Assembly (NCBI RefSeq): GCF_003353015.1
Contig: NZ_QREM01000010.1
Span: 226,402 to 267,534, forward strand
From: Xanthomonas arboricola
Lineage (GTDB): Bacteria > Pseudomonadota > Gammaproteobacteria > Xanthomonadales > Xanthomonadaceae
DNA length: 41,133 nt
Reading direction: 5' to 3'
In this document: positions 18,002 to 26,509 of the stretch, one piece after another
How positions within the stretch are numbered: the stretch's first letter is position 1
How the letters are laid out: each line of letters begins with the position of its first letter
The notes under the pieces: generated by a model
Seen by the model: only the letters and a program-made list of their open reading frames with translations
What the model was told of the DNA's origin: nothing
Database searches by the model: none
Position numbers and translations under genes: made by a program

Positions 18002-18916
18002 ATGAAACCCGATGTCCGCGCCCGCCTGCTCTACGCCACCGCCGCCACCGTGGGCCGCCTGCCGTGGCCGCTGCTCAAACGTGTGGCCGATGCACTGGCC
18101 TGGAGCTGGCGCAAGCTCGATGCACGCGAGGCCCGCGTGACACGCCGCAACCTGGAGCTGGCGTACCCGGAACTGGATGCCGGCCAGCGCGCGCAACTGC
18201 ATGCGCAGGTGCTGCGGTCGACCGCGCGGCAGACGCTGGAAGTGCTGCGTACCTGGACCCGCCCGCCGGCCGAGAACCTGGCGCGACTGCAGCGCAATGG
18301 CCAGGAACTCTACGACGCGGCGCTGGCCTCCGGGCGCGGCGTCATCGTGGCCGCGCCGCACTTCGGCAACTGGGAGCTGCTCAACCAGTGGCTGTCCGAA
18401 CGCGGGCCGATCGCCATCGTCTACCGCCCGCCGGAGTCGGACACGGTGGACGGTTTCCTGCAGCTGGCCCGCGGCGGCGACAACGTACGCCAGGTACGTG
18501 CCGAAGGCCCGGCAGTGCGGCAGTTGTTCAAGGTGCTCAAGGACGGCGGCGCGGTCGGCATCCTGCCCGACCAGCAGCCGAAAATGGGCGATGGCGTGTT
18601 TGCGCCGTTCTTCGGCATCCCCGCCCTGACCATGACCCTGGTCAACCGACTGGCCGAGCGCACCGGCGCGATCGTGCTGTATGGCTGGTGCGAACGTGCC
18701 GGCGGCGACCTGCAGTTTGCGTTGCATGTGCAGCCGGCCGACCCGGCAGTGGCCGACGCCGACCCGGTGCGCGCCGCCAGCGCGCTCAACGCGGGCATCG
18801 AACAGATCGCCCGGCGCGACCCGGCGCAATACCAGTGGACCTACAAGCGCTACACGCTGCGCCCGCCGGGCAGCGGCGAGGCCAACCCGTACGCCACCGA
18901 GCGGCATCCGCACTGA
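18002..18916 (+). CDS. Lipid A biosynthesis lauroyl/acyltransferase (LpxL/HtrB family)
   Basis: Probably adds a secondary acyl chain to the lipid A precursor at the inner face of the cytoplasmic membrane. The 304-residue protein has the LpxL-family catalytic pair in APHFGNWE (H120, E125), upstream [17 protein letters not shown] (typical of the family near residue 42), and [10 protein letters not shown] and [19 protein letters not shown] downstream. It ends with the QWTYKRY segment common in these enzymes. The ATG at 18002 is the first that keeps the family N-terminus; the open frame continues upstream into the dtd start region but that is not coding. Whether it is the LpxL or the LpxM paralogue cannot be told from the sequence. 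Confidence 0.92.
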   Translation: MKPDVRARLLYATAATVGRLPWPLLKRVADALAWSWRKLDAREARVTRRNLELAYPELDAGQRAQLHAQVLRSTARQTLEVLRTWTRPPAENLARLQRNGQELYDAALASGRGVIVAAPHFGNWELLNQWLSERGPIAIVYRPPESDTVDGFLQLARGGDNVRQVRAEGPAVRQLFKVLKDGGAVGILPDQQPKMGDGVFAPFFGIPALTMTLVNRLAERTGAIVLYGWCERAGGDLQFALHVQPADPAVADADPVRAASALNAGIEQIARRDPAQYQWTYKRYTLRPPGSGEANPYATERHPH

Positions 18917-18994
18917 CGCCGCGGCGGGCTGCAGGCAGATCCGCTCGTGCAAAGCGCCGCCGCCGTTGCGGCGTCGGCAACCACCGTCGCAGGC

Positions 18995-19516
18995 TCAATC
19001 GTCGTGCGGATCGGCCGGGGTGGCGAGGATGCGCTGATAGAACGCCAGGTCCAGCCAACGGCCGAACTTGAAACCGGCCTCGCGCACGGTGCCGGCATGG
19101 GTGAAGCCGAACTGTTCGTGCAGGGCGATGCTGGCCTGATTGCTGGCATCGATACCGCCGACCAGCACATGCACGCCACGCTGCTGCGCCGCCGCGATCA
19201 CGCCCTGCAACAGCAGGCGTCCCAGGCCCTTGCCGCGATGGTCGCGGTGCACGTAGATCGAATGCTCCACGCTGTACTTGAACGCCGGCCAGGCGCGGAA
19301 GGTGCCGTAGCTGGCAAAGCCCATCAGGCTGCCGTCGGCTGCCTCCACCCCGATCACCGGAAAGCCGCCCGCGCGCTTGGTCGCAAACCAGCCGACCATG
19401 CTCTCCGGTGGCCGCGGCTTGTAGTCGTACAACGCAGTCGAGGTGGCGATGGCGTCGTTGAAGATGTCCAGGATGGCGCTGGCGTGGCGGTCTTCGCTGC
19501 AGTCGATGAGAGACAT
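18995..19516 (-). CDS. GNAT-family N-acetyltransferase (MnaT/phosphinothricin-acetyltransferase-like)
   Basis: A 173-residue acetyl-CoA-dependent N-acetyltransferase. The coenzyme A-binding motif A is visible as VHRDHRGKGLGRLLLQ near 93-108. The N-terminal DCSEDRHASAILDIFNDAI...STALYDYKPRP and the later GGIDASNQASIALHEQFGF are typical of the YncA/MnaT/Pat subgroup, which acetylates amino acids such as methionine sulfone or phosphinothricin. The true substrate is unknown. It is convergent with the acyltransferase gene and divergent from the ribA-like gene, with 244 bases between it and that gene in which I see no further feature. Confidence 0.92.
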   Translation of the reverse strand: MSLIDCSEDRHASAILDIFNDAIATSTALYDYKPRPPESMVGWFATKRAGGFPVIGVEAADGSLMGFASYGTFRAWPAFKYSVEHSIYVHRDHRGKGLGRLLLQGVIAAAQQRGVHVLVGGIDASNQASIALHEQFGFTHAGTVREAGFKFGRWLDLAFYQRILATPADPHDD

Positions 19517-19760
19517 GGGGTCCGGTGCGGGCAGGGGGTCTGGGGATTAAAAGGCATTGCCCGGCGATGAACAACGCAGCCAGCATGCAACCAATCCACG
19601 CCTGCCGCGCAACTCAAACGGCGGACGCTGGATGCAGCGTTCCACCCGGCCGTGGCGACTGGCGCTTGCCAACCACGCGACAATGGCCGCATGCGGCAGG
19701 CAACGGCCGCGGCGGCGTCCGCCTTGAAGCGGCCGTGGCAATCCCCATCTGGAGTCGTGC

Positions 19761-20894
19761 ATGAGCAGCCCCGTCCCCTCCCCCAGCGCACAGGCCTTCG
19801 GTGATCCGGCGGCGATCCGCTGCGAGCGCGCCGCCTCCGAACTGCGCGCCGGCCGCCCGGTGCTGCTGACGGCGGCCCACGGGCAGGCGCGCGCGGTGCT
19901 GGCGCTGGACAGCAGCACCGCGCAGTCCTATGCGGCCTTCGCGCGTGCGGCGCAGCGGCGTCACTATCTGTTCGTCACCCCGACCCGGGCCCAGGTGCTG
20001 GGCCTGAGCGCACCGCAGGGCGCACGCGTGGCACTGGCCGAGCACGACTACGACCAGCTCGCTGCGCTGGCCTACCTGCGCGACACCCCGGTGCCCACGC
20101 AATGGACCGCGGGCGATGCGCTGGACGCAGGCGCGGTGGAGATCGCGCGGCTGGGCCTGCTGCTGCCGGCGATGCTGGCGGTGGAGCTGCACGACGCGGA
20201 TGACCACGCCGCCTTCGCCGGTTGCCAGTCGCTGGCACTGGACGATCTGGGCAGCGGTTGCGCCATCTCCGCCGCTGCCGGCTACGAGCTGGTCACCCGC
20301 ACGCCGGTGCCGTTGCGCGGGCTGGGGATGAGCGAGTTCGTGGTGTTCCGCGGCGGGGTGGCGCAGCGCGACCAGGTGGCGATCGTGGTCGGCCAGCCCG
20401 ACCTGTCGGCCGCAGTGCCGGTGCGCGTGCATTCCTCCTGCCTGACCGGCGATCTGTTCGGCTCGCTCAAATGCGATTGCGGCGACCAGCTGCGGCATGG
20501 CCTGGCCAAACTGAAGGACCTCGGCGGCGGCGTGCTGCTGTATCTGGACCAGGAAGGCCGCGGCACCGGCATCGCCGCCAAGATGCGCGCGTACGGCTAC
20601 CAGCATGCCGGCCTGGACACCATCGACGCCGACGCGCAACTGGGCTTTGGCCCGGACGAGCGCCGCTACGGCAGTGCGGTGGCAATGCTGCGCGGCCTGG
20701 GGATCGGCCGGATCCGGCTGCTGACCAACAATCCCGCCAAGGCCGAGCGCCTGCGTGCGGCCGGTATCGCGGTCGAAGACCGCATCCCGGTGACCGGCGA
20801 CATCACTGCGGAAAACGAGCAGTACCTGCGCACCAAGGCCGCGCGCGCCGGGCATGCGCTGGATGTGGACGCGCTGATCCTGGCCGCGCAGTAA
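19761..20894 (+). CDS. ribA: GTP cyclohydrolase II (RibA) with degenerate N-terminal domain
   Basis: GTP cyclohydrolase II opens the riboflavin pathway by converting GTP to a diaminopyrimidine, formate and pyrophosphate. The C-terminal ~190 residues carry all expected motifs: zinc cysteines C227, C238 and C240 in SSCLTGDLFGSLKCDCGDQL, the DQEGRGTGIAAKMRAY active-site segment, GFGPDERRYG and LTNNPAK. The N-terminal ~180 residues look like a worn DHBP-synthase (RibB) domain: the position suits a RibBA fusion, but I do not see the acidic and ESEGD-type motifs needed for that activity. It may therefore be a RibA-only enzyme. GGAG lies 7 bases before the ATG. It is immediately followed by a membrane PH-domain pair. 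Confidence 0.9.
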   Translation: MSSPVPSPSAQAFGDPAAIRCERAASELRAGRPVLLTAAHGQARAVLALDSSTAQSYAAFARAAQRRHYLFVTPTRAQVLGLSAPQGARVALAEHDYDQLAALAYLRDTPVPTQWTAGDALDAGAVEIARLGLLLPAMLAVELHDADDHAAFAGCQSLALDDLGSGCAISAAAGYELVTRTPVPLRGLGMSEFVVFRGGVAQRDQVAIVVGQPDLSAAVPVRVHSSCLTGDLFGSLKCDCGDQLRHGLAKLKDLGGGVLLYLDQEGRGTGIAAKMRAYGYQHAGLDTIDADAQLGFGPDERRYGSAVAMLRGLGIGRIRLLTNNPAKAERLRAAGIAVEDRIPVTGDITAENEQYLRTKAARAGHALDVDALILAAQ

Positions 20895-20910
20895 GCGCCG
20901 CCTGCGCCGG

Positions 20911-21504
20911 ATGCGCCCGCCCTCGGCGCCCGGCTATGCTTGCGCACCGCTCCTGCAGGCCAGGCTTGTGCACGAGGTTCCACCGCCGCACCCCGAGGTC
21001 ATCGTCGCTGCCGCACAGGCCCCGGCCGTGGACCACACCCGATGGCAACCGCTACCGCGACGCGGGGCCTATGTGGCCGGCGTCAACGGCGCACTGGGCG
21101 GCGGATGTGTCGGGTTGATCGCCGCCGGCGTGACTGCCACGGCGTTGCACGCCTGGCATCACTGGCCGGTGGTGCTGGGCCTGACCGTGGTTGCCGCGCT
21201 GCTGGGCGCGTGGTTCGCGGTCAAGCGGCATCGGCTCACCCACTGGAAACTCGACCACCACGGGCTGGCGCTGCAACGCGGTCATCTCTGGCAGAGCGAC
21301 ACGCGCATTCCGATTTCGCGCGTGCAGCACGTGGACCTGCGCCGCGGCCCGATCGAGCGCGCCACCGGGCTGACCACGCTGGTGGTGCATACCGCCGGCA
21401 GCCGGCTCAACGCGGTGGCGTTGTCCGGCCTGGACCAGGGCGATGCCGAACGCCTGCGCGACCGTCTCGCCCGCCAGCTCGATCACGACGACGACGCACT
21501 GTGA
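20911..21504 (+). CDS. Membrane PH-domain protein, YdbS-like
   Basis: A 197-residue inner-membrane protein with two hydrophobic segments (VAGVNGALGGGCVGLIAAGV and VVLGLTVVAALLGAWFAV), followed by a bacterial PH (bPH2, DUF304) domain: HWKLDHHGLALQRGHLWQSDTRIPISRVQHVDLRRGPIERATGL. The domain order and the R-I-P-x-x-R-I/V-Q-H-V-D signature match YdbS of Bacillus and its homologues. Its stop TGA overlaps the GTG start of the next gene (GTGA), showing translational coupling with a YdbT-like partner. The start is uncertain: an ATG at 20911 has no clear binding site, and a GTG near 20968 would give a shorter N-terminus. Exact function unknown. Confidence 0.85.
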   Translation: MRPPSAPGYACAPLLQARLVHEVPPPHPEVIVAAAQAPAVDHTRWQPLPRRGAYVAGVNGALGGGCVGLIAAGVTATALHAWHHWPVVLGLTVVAALLGAWFAVKRHRLTHWKLDHHGLALQRGHLWQSDTRIPISRVQHVDLRRGPIERATGLTTLVVHTAGSRLNAVALSGLDQGDAERLRDRLARQLDHDDDAL

Positions 21505-23006
21505 GCGCCATCGAACATCCCGGCCAGGACGAACAGCGCCTGCATCCGCTGTCGTGGGTGTTCGTGCTGCTGCAGCAGATCCGCCAGTTCCTGATTCCGC
21601 TGGCAGCGCTGATCCTGTTCGGCAGCCGCGACGGCAGCCGCGACTCGGCCGACCACATCGCCACCGGTGTGGTGATGGCAGTGCTGGTGGCGATCTCGGT
21701 GCTGCGCTATTTCACCTACCGCTACCGCATCGGCACCGATGGCGTGGCGATCCGCAGCGGTCTGCTGGAACGCAGCCGGCGCGACATCCCGTTCGCGCGC
21801 ATCCACAACGTAGCGGTGCATCAATCGCTGCTGCACCGGCTGGCCGGCGTGGCCGAGGTGCGCCTGGAATCGGCCGGCGGGCACAAGCCCGAGGCGGAAA
21901 TGCGCGTGCTGCGGCTGGACCAGGCGCTGGCGCTGGAAGACCTGATCCGTCGCCGCACGCATGATGCCGACATCGCCACGCCGCAGAGCGTCAACGACGG
22001 CAATACCTTGCTGCGCTTGCCGACCGGCGAAGTGATCCGGCTGGGGCTGATCTCCAATCGCGGCATGGTGGTGGTGGCAGCCAGCTTCGGCGTGATCTAC
22101 CAGATGATCCCGCGCCGCACGGTGTCCAACTTCGTCGAGCACAACGGCGAGCTGGCGTACCGCTATGTCAGCCAGATCCATCCGGGGACGGCCGTCGCCG
22201 CGACCCTGGTGGTGCTCGCCACCGTGGCCGTCCTGATCGCGATGCGTGCGCTGTCGGTGGCCCTGGCGGTGGCGCAGTACCACGGCTTCCACCTCAGCCA
22301 ATCCGAGCGCCGCCTGACCGTGGAGCGCGGCCTGCTGACGCGCATCCGCAGCAGCGTGGCGCTGCGGCGCATCCAGTCGTGGACCTTGTACGAAAGCCGC
22401 CTGCATCGCCTGTTCGGCCGTCGCCAGTTGCGGGTGGACACCGCAGTGGCCGGCAACGGCGACAGCGAAGGCAGCGCGTTGAAGGAACTGGCGCCGATCG
22501 CCGACCCGCAGCGCTGCGATGCCTTGTTGCAGCGCCTGCTGCCGGGGATTGCCTGGCCGCCGGCGCAGTGGCAGGCGATCGCCACGCATTGCTGGTGGCG
22601 ATTGAGCCTGCCCACGCTGTTGGTGCTGCTGCCGCTGGTGGGCGGCCTGGCCTGGCAGTTCGGCAACCAGGCGGCGTGGTTGCTGCTGTGGTTGCCATGG
22701 AGTGCGTTCAAGGCGCATCGCCAGGTGCAGCGCATGGGCTATGCGGTGGATGCGCGGTTCGTCGCCGTGCGCGGCGGCTGGTGGAAACGCTGGTGGCGGC
22801 TGGCCGAGCTGGACAAGCTGCAGGCGCTGCAACTGCAACGCTCGCCGCTGGATCGCCTGTCCGGCACCGCCACGCTGTGGCTGGACACCGCCGGCGCCAG
22901 CCCGACCGGCCCGGGCTTGCGCCTGCGTTTTGTGCCGTTGGCGCAGGCGCAGGCGCTGCAGGCGCAGTTGGGTGCCGCGTTGGCGCGGCGCAAGCTGCGT
23001 TGGTGA
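21501..23006 (+). CDS. Membrane PH-domain protein, YdbT-like
   Basis: A 501-residue multi-spanning membrane protein with three bPH2-type (DUF304) domains. The first follows a pair of hydrophobic helices and contains YRIGTDGVAIRSGLLERSRRDIPFARIHNV. The second has FHLSQSERRLTVERGLLTRIRSSVALRRIQSW, and the third MGYAVDARFVAVRGGWWKRWWRLAELDKLQALQL. This triple layout is that of YdbT. It starts with a GTG that overlaps the stop of the upstream YdbS-like gene, so the pair is one transcription unit. In Bacillus the YdbS/YdbT pair has been linked to resistance to amylocyclicin-type antimicrobial peptides; whether that applies here is unknown. Confidence in the family is good, in the role low. Confidence 0.87.
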   Translation: MSAIEHPGQDEQRLHPLSWVFVLLQQIRQFLIPLAALILFGSRDGSRDSADHIATGVVMAVLVAISVLRYFTYRYRIGTDGVAIRSGLLERSRRDIPFARIHNVAVHQSLLHRLAGVAEVRLESAGGHKPEAEMRVLRLDQALALEDLIRRRTHDADIATPQSVNDGNTLLRLPTGEVIRLGLISNRGMVVVAASFGVIYQMIPRRTVSNFVEHNGELAYRYVSQIHPGTAVAATLVVLATVAVLIAMRALSVALAVAQYHGFHLSQSERRLTVERGLLTRIRSSVALRRIQSWTLYESRLHRLFGRRQLRVDTAVAGNGDSEGSALKELAPIADPQRCDALLQRLLPGIAWPPAQWQAIATHCWWRLSLPTLLVLLPLVGGLAWQFGNQAAWLLLWLPWSAFKAHRQVQRMGYAVDARFVAVRGGWWKRWWRLAELDKLQALQLQRSPLDRLSGTATLWLDTAGASPTGPGLRLRFVPLAQAQALQAQLGAALARRKLRW

Positions 23007-23035
23007 GTTGGGAATCGGGATTGGGGATTGGTTGG
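23007..23035. repeat. GGGATT-type intergenic repeat tract
   Basis: Right after the YdbT-like stop come overlapping copies of GGGAATCGGGATTGGGGATTG. This is the same unit as at 14945-14988 (opposite orientation) and 30516-30616. The rest of the gap up to 23075 is short and holds nothing else visible. Confidence 0.55.
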
Positions 23036-23075
23036 AGGCTGCTGATTGGCAGCCGCTGGGAGCCAAACCCCGGTT

Positions 23076-24131
23076 TCAGCGCCGGGACGGGCCCCAGTAT
23101 CCGAGTTCGCGGCGGATCTGCAGGCCGCGCCACACTGCGCCCAGCGGCTTGCGGCGCAGTGGACCGAGCTTGCCGGCGATGAAGTCCTCGGTCGCTGCAA
23201 TCACCCGCTCCGACGATTGCCCGTCGCGGTACGGATGGATCGCGTCGGCATAACTGGCCAGCGCGCTGCGCAGCGCCGCATCCGGCGCCAGCGCGCGCGC
23301 CAGCTGCTGCGGCAATTGTTCGGGCTGCTGGAAGTCCAGCATGTGCGGCTGCGGCACGCGGTTGCGGAAGGTCACCACCGGTTTGTGCTGCACCACGAAC
23401 TCGGACACGATCGACGAGGTATCCGACACCAGCACATCGGCCGCACGTTGCGCGGCCATGACCTGTTCGGGTTCGACAAAGCATGCATGCGGCCCGGCCA
23501 GCGCGCGATAGCGATCGAACAGCTCCGGCGCGCACTTCGGATGCAGGGTCAGCAGCCAGTAATGCGCACCGCGGGCGATATCGGCAGCGATCTGGTCGTA
23601 GAGCGCGGGCGCGGCGCTCAGGCGCTCGGTAAACGTGGAGCCGAACAGGATCACCGGCCGCCCGTTGGCGGGCGCGCGCAGTGCAGCGCTGTGTCCGCCA
23701 TCGTCGCGAAACACCGGGTCGAGCTTGGGCCAGCCGGTTTCGACCACGGCGAAATGCCCTTCGCGCGCGGCGAGTGCGCGAAATGGCGCCGTGGTGGCCG
23801 GGCCCTGCGTGCAATACAGATCGAACAGCCCGCGCACGCGGAAGTGCCCGCGGTTGTCTTCGCGCTTCTGCACGTTGAAACCATGGAACAGCTGCACCTT
23901 GGCGCCGGCAATGAACGGCGGCACCCAGTTGGCCGCGCTGAACACCGCATGCGGGCGCAGCGCCAGCGCCTCGCGCAGGCCGACCTGGCGCACATCCGGC
24001 AACGCCAACCCGCGTGCAGCGCCCTCGAACCACGCCGACACGGCGTGTCCGCGGGCCTGTAATGCCTGCGCCAATGGCGCCAGAATAGGCAACGCGTAAC
24101 GCTCCGTTGCGAACAGCAGGTATTGAGCCAT
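23076..24131 (-). CDS. CDP-glycerol glycerophosphotransferase-family protein
   Basis: A 351-residue GT-B-like protein of the CDP-glycerol:poly(glycerophosphate) transferase (Glyphos_transf) family. Supporting segments are LFHGFNVQKREDNRG, TGWPKLDPVF, ILFGSTFTE, a LHPKCAPELFDRYRAL segment, and the nucleotide-binding VLVSDTSSIVSEFVVQHKPVVTFRN. Such proteins transfer polyol-phosphate or related groups to surface glycans; in Gram-negatives they often act in LPS or capsule decoration. The ATG at 24131 is favoured because GAGGA lies 6 bases before it; a GTG at 24134 is one codon upstream. The start is only three bases from the start of the divergent glycosyltransferase gene, so the two genes share their control region with each other's coding sequence. 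Substrate unknown. Confidence 0.87.
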   Translation of the reverse strand: MAQYLLFATERYALPILAPLAQALQARGHAVSAWFEGAARGLALPDVRQVGLREALALRPHAVFSAANWVPPFIAGAKVQLFHGFNVQKREDNRGHFRVRGLFDLYCTQGPATTAPFRALAAREGHFAVVETGWPKLDPVFRDDGGHSAALRAPANGRPVILFGSTFTERLSAAPALYDQIAADIARGAHYWLLTLHPKCAPELFDRYRALAGPHACFVEPEQVMAAQRAADVLVSDTSSIVSEFVVQHKPVVTFRNRVPQPHMLDFQQPEQLPQQLARALAPDAALRSALASYADAIHPYRDGQSSERVIAATEDFIAGKLGPLRRKPLGAVWRGLQIRRELGYWGPSRR

Positions 24132-24134
24132 CAC

Positions 24135-24959
24135 ATGTCCTCTTCGACCGCACCCGACGAACGGCCGCGCATCAGCGCCTGCATTATCGCGTTCAACGAG
24201 GCCGATCGCCTACGCGACTGCCTGCGCTCGCTGGCGTTCTGCGACGAGATCGTGGTGGTGGACTCCGGCTCCACCGATGCCACCGCGACGCTGGCCACCG
24301 CACACGGCGCACGCGTCCTGCAGCGCGCCTTCGATGGCTATCGCAGCCAGAAGGCGTTCTGCGTCGCGCAGGCCAGCCACGACTGGGTGCTGTGCCTGGA
24401 TGCCGACGAACGCGTCAGCGACGGCTTGCGTGCGTCGATCATCGCCGCGCGCGATGGCGGTTTTGCCGGTGCAGCCGGCTACCGCTTCGCACGGCTTTCG
24501 GATTATTTCGGCCGGTTCCTGCGCCACGGCAATGCCTATCCGGATCGGGTGCTGCGCCTGTTCGATCGACGCCGCGGCGGCTGGCGCGGCAAGCGCGAGA
24601 TCCACGAGGCGGCCAGTGTCGACGGTGCAGTCGCAACCCTGGCAGGCGACCTGATCCACTATCCGTACCGCTCGCTGGCGCAGCAACTGGCCAAGACCCA
24701 GCGCTACGCGCAGATGATGGCCGAGCACGACTACGCGCGCGGCAAGCGTGCGACCTGGAGCAAGCTGGTGCTGGCGCCGGCCTGGCGCTTCTGGCGCGGT
24801 TACCTGCTGCGCGGCGGGTTTCGCGATGGCTGGCACGGCTTGATCTACGCCTATGTCCGCGCCAACTACGTGCGCCAGAAGACCATCATGTTGTGGCTGC
24901 TGCAGCACGACCAGCCGGTGCAGGATCCGCCGCGCGTGGACGATCGCCGCGACGGCTGA
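24135..24959 (+). CDS. Family 2 glycosyltransferase (WaaE/KdtX-like)
   Basis: A 274-residue GT-A enzyme. The N-terminal nucleotide-sugar-binding fold shows ISACIIAFNEADRLRDCLRS, EIVVVDSGSTDATA and the metal-binding LCLDADERVS. The pattern of later motifs (HGNAYPDRVLRLFDR, KREIHEA, LIHYPYRSLAQQLAK) is that of the WaaE/KdtX group of LPS-core glucosyltransferases, usually found near waaA. Its neighbours here are also envelope-glycan genes, which supports an LPS role; the sugar is unknown. The ATG at 24135 is chosen over a TTG at 24123 because the TTG would overlap the opposite gene. The ribosome binding site is weak (TTGAG). It ends convergent with the O-antigen-ligase-like gene. Confidence 0.88.
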   Translation: MSSSTAPDERPRISACIIAFNEADRLRDCLRSLAFCDEIVVVDSGSTDATATLATAHGARVLQRAFDGYRSQKAFCVAQASHDWVLCLDADERVSDGLRASIIAARDGGFAGAAGYRFARLSDYFGRFLRHGNAYPDRVLRLFDRRRGGWRGKREIHEAASVDGAVATLAGDLIHYPYRSLAQQLAKTQRYAQMMAEHDYARGKRATWSKLVLAPAWRFWRGYLLRGGFRDGWHGLIYAYVRANYVRQKTIMLWLLQHDQPVQDPPRVDDRRDG

Positions 24960-24977
24960 ACGCAGCGACCCGCATGC

Positions 24978-25009
24978 GACCTGGCGACGGCTGCGCCCGC
25001 CGCCAGGTC
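24978..25009. terminator. Stem-loop between convergent genes
   Basis: GACCTGGCG (24978-24986) pairs perfectly with CGCCAGGTC (25001-25009) across a 14-base loop, in the 119-base gap between two convergent genes. It could act as a bidirectional terminator, but there is no T tract. Confidence 0.35.
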
Positions 25010-25078
25010 GGCGCTCCGAGCCAACAGTCACCTATCCGATGATGGGGCCGAGCCCACCACCCACCGCAAGTCCGCTCG

Positions 25079-26356
25079 CTAGCCCTTGTCAGCCGCTCGA
25101 GCCGGGAACTCCTGCGCCTGGCGCGCTGCCAGGCCGACCAGCACACCGACCATCGCCGTGTAGAAGCTGGCCGAGACCTGGTGCGCAAACATCGACTGGG
25201 TCAATCCGCACAGCGCGTAGCTGACCACGATCATCACCCCGGCCGCCGCCGGCCCGCGGAACTGGCGCTGGCCGCTGCGGCGATGCAGCCGCACGAAGAT
25301 CCACAACGGCACCCCGTAGACCGCAAACAGCAGCAACAGCCCCGGAACGCCCTGGGTGGCGCCCCACTCGGCCAGATCGTTGTGCGCATGGCCCAGATGA
25401 CAGCGCAGCAGCCAGGTATCGCCGGCACAGACCGGCAGCTCGCGCATCGCATCGTCGAAGCGACCGACGCCGATGCCGGTCAGCGGATGCGCGCGCAAGG
25501 TATCCCAGGCCACATGCAGGCGCTCGATCCTGGCACCGGCGGAGGAATCGCTGTCGCCGACCTCGTAGCGTTGCAGGTCGCTCTGCAACTCGCCCAGGCG
25601 CATCTGCTGGGTCAAGGCCGGCACGCTGAGCACCACGACTGCGGCCAACACCGCACCGCCGACGAAGGTCAGCAGACGCAGGCGTGCGCTCTGCCAGGGC
25701 GCGCCCCAGATCAGCACGCCCAGGGTCGCCAGCAACGACAACCACACCCCGCGGCTGCCGCTGAGCACGATCACCACCACCGTGGCGATGGCCGCGCCCG
25801 CCAACCAGCGCAGGTTGCCCGGCGGACGGCAGAACACCGCCACCACCAGCAGCATCAGCGCGATATCGGCAAACACAATTGCATTGGTCCAGCCTTCGGC
25901 GCGGTCGGCACCATTCATCACCTGCAGCATGGCAATCACCATTGCCGCGAACACGCCGGCCAGCGCGCCACGCCATAGCCAGACCTGGCGCGGCTGCAGC
26001 GCGTACGCCCACAACGCCGCCCACGGCAGCACCAGGAACCGCGAGCGGTTGTCGACATCGCGCAGCCCGTGTTCGAACAAGGCGATCGACAGCAGCGACA
26101 TGGCGATCACCGCCACCGTCAACCATCCCAGCGCGCGCAACGCCCCGCTGCGCGCGACGACGCCCGCGCGCAGGCTGCGCCACCCCACCAGCGAGCCGAG
26201 CAACAGGCACAGCCCGAAGGGCAGCAACCCGCTCGGCATGCTGACCACCAACGCGGTCAACGCGAACAAGCCCAGTTCGGCGATGCCCGCGCCTGCCGGT
26301 GAGGCGATGGGAGCCGACGAGGAAAGCGAAGCGGGCTGGGTGGGCAAGGAGTTCAT
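25079..26356 (-). CDS. O-antigen ligase / polymerase-family membrane protein (WaaL-like)
   Basis: A 425-residue polytopic membrane protein with about ten hydrophobic segments and one large periplasmic loop. Within the second half are VLSGSRGVWLSLLATLG and, after the loop, HLGHAHNDLAEWGATQGVPGLLLLFAVYG, the Wzy_C/O-antigen ligase signature; the AHND histidine is the residue usually considered catalytic in WaaL. The loop contains RIERLHVAWDTLRAHPLTGIGVGRF, again typical. It would join undecaprenyl-linked O-antigen to lipid A core at the periplasmic face, though Wzy-type polymerase or protein O-oligosaccharyltransferase activity cannot be excluded from sequence. The ATG at 26356 has no strong ribosome binding site. 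It lies ~150 bases downstream of the GT39/83 gene on the same strand. Confidence 0.85.
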   Translation of the reverse strand: MNSLPTQPASLSSSAPIASPAGAGIAELGLFALTALVVSMPSGLLPFGLCLLLGSLVGWRSLRAGVVARSGALRALGWLTVAVIAMSLLSIALFEHGLRDVDNRSRFLVLPWAALWAYALQPRQVWLWRGALAGVFAAMVIAMLQVMNGADRAEGWTNAIVFADIALMLLVVAVFCRPPGNLRWLAGAAIATVVVIVLSGSRGVWLSLLATLGVLIWGAPWQSARLRLLTFVGGAVLAAVVVLSVPALTQQMRLGELQSDLQRYEVGDSDSSAGARIERLHVAWDTLRAHPLTGIGVGRFDDAMRELPVCAGDTWLLRCHLGHAHNDLAEWGATQGVPGLLLLFAVYGVPLWIFVRLHRRSGQRQFRGPAAAGVMIVVSYALCGLTQSMFAHQVSASFYTAMVGVLVGLAARQAQEFPARAADKG

Positions 26357-26509
26357 TCAGACATCGGAGGCGGAGGGGGGCGGGATCGGGCGATGCGCAT
26401 CAGCGACGCCGGCCAAGCTAACGATGTCCCGCATGAATCCATGCTAGACGACGGCCGGCGGTGGCATTGACCGGCTGCCGTTGGCGGCGGGAACCTGCGC
26501 TGCGGCGGC

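Noticed and set aside
21483..23066. A 527-codon minus-strand frame opposite the YdbT-like gene
   Set aside because: Gln/His/Arg-rich shadow; the plus frame has clear PH-domain motifs.
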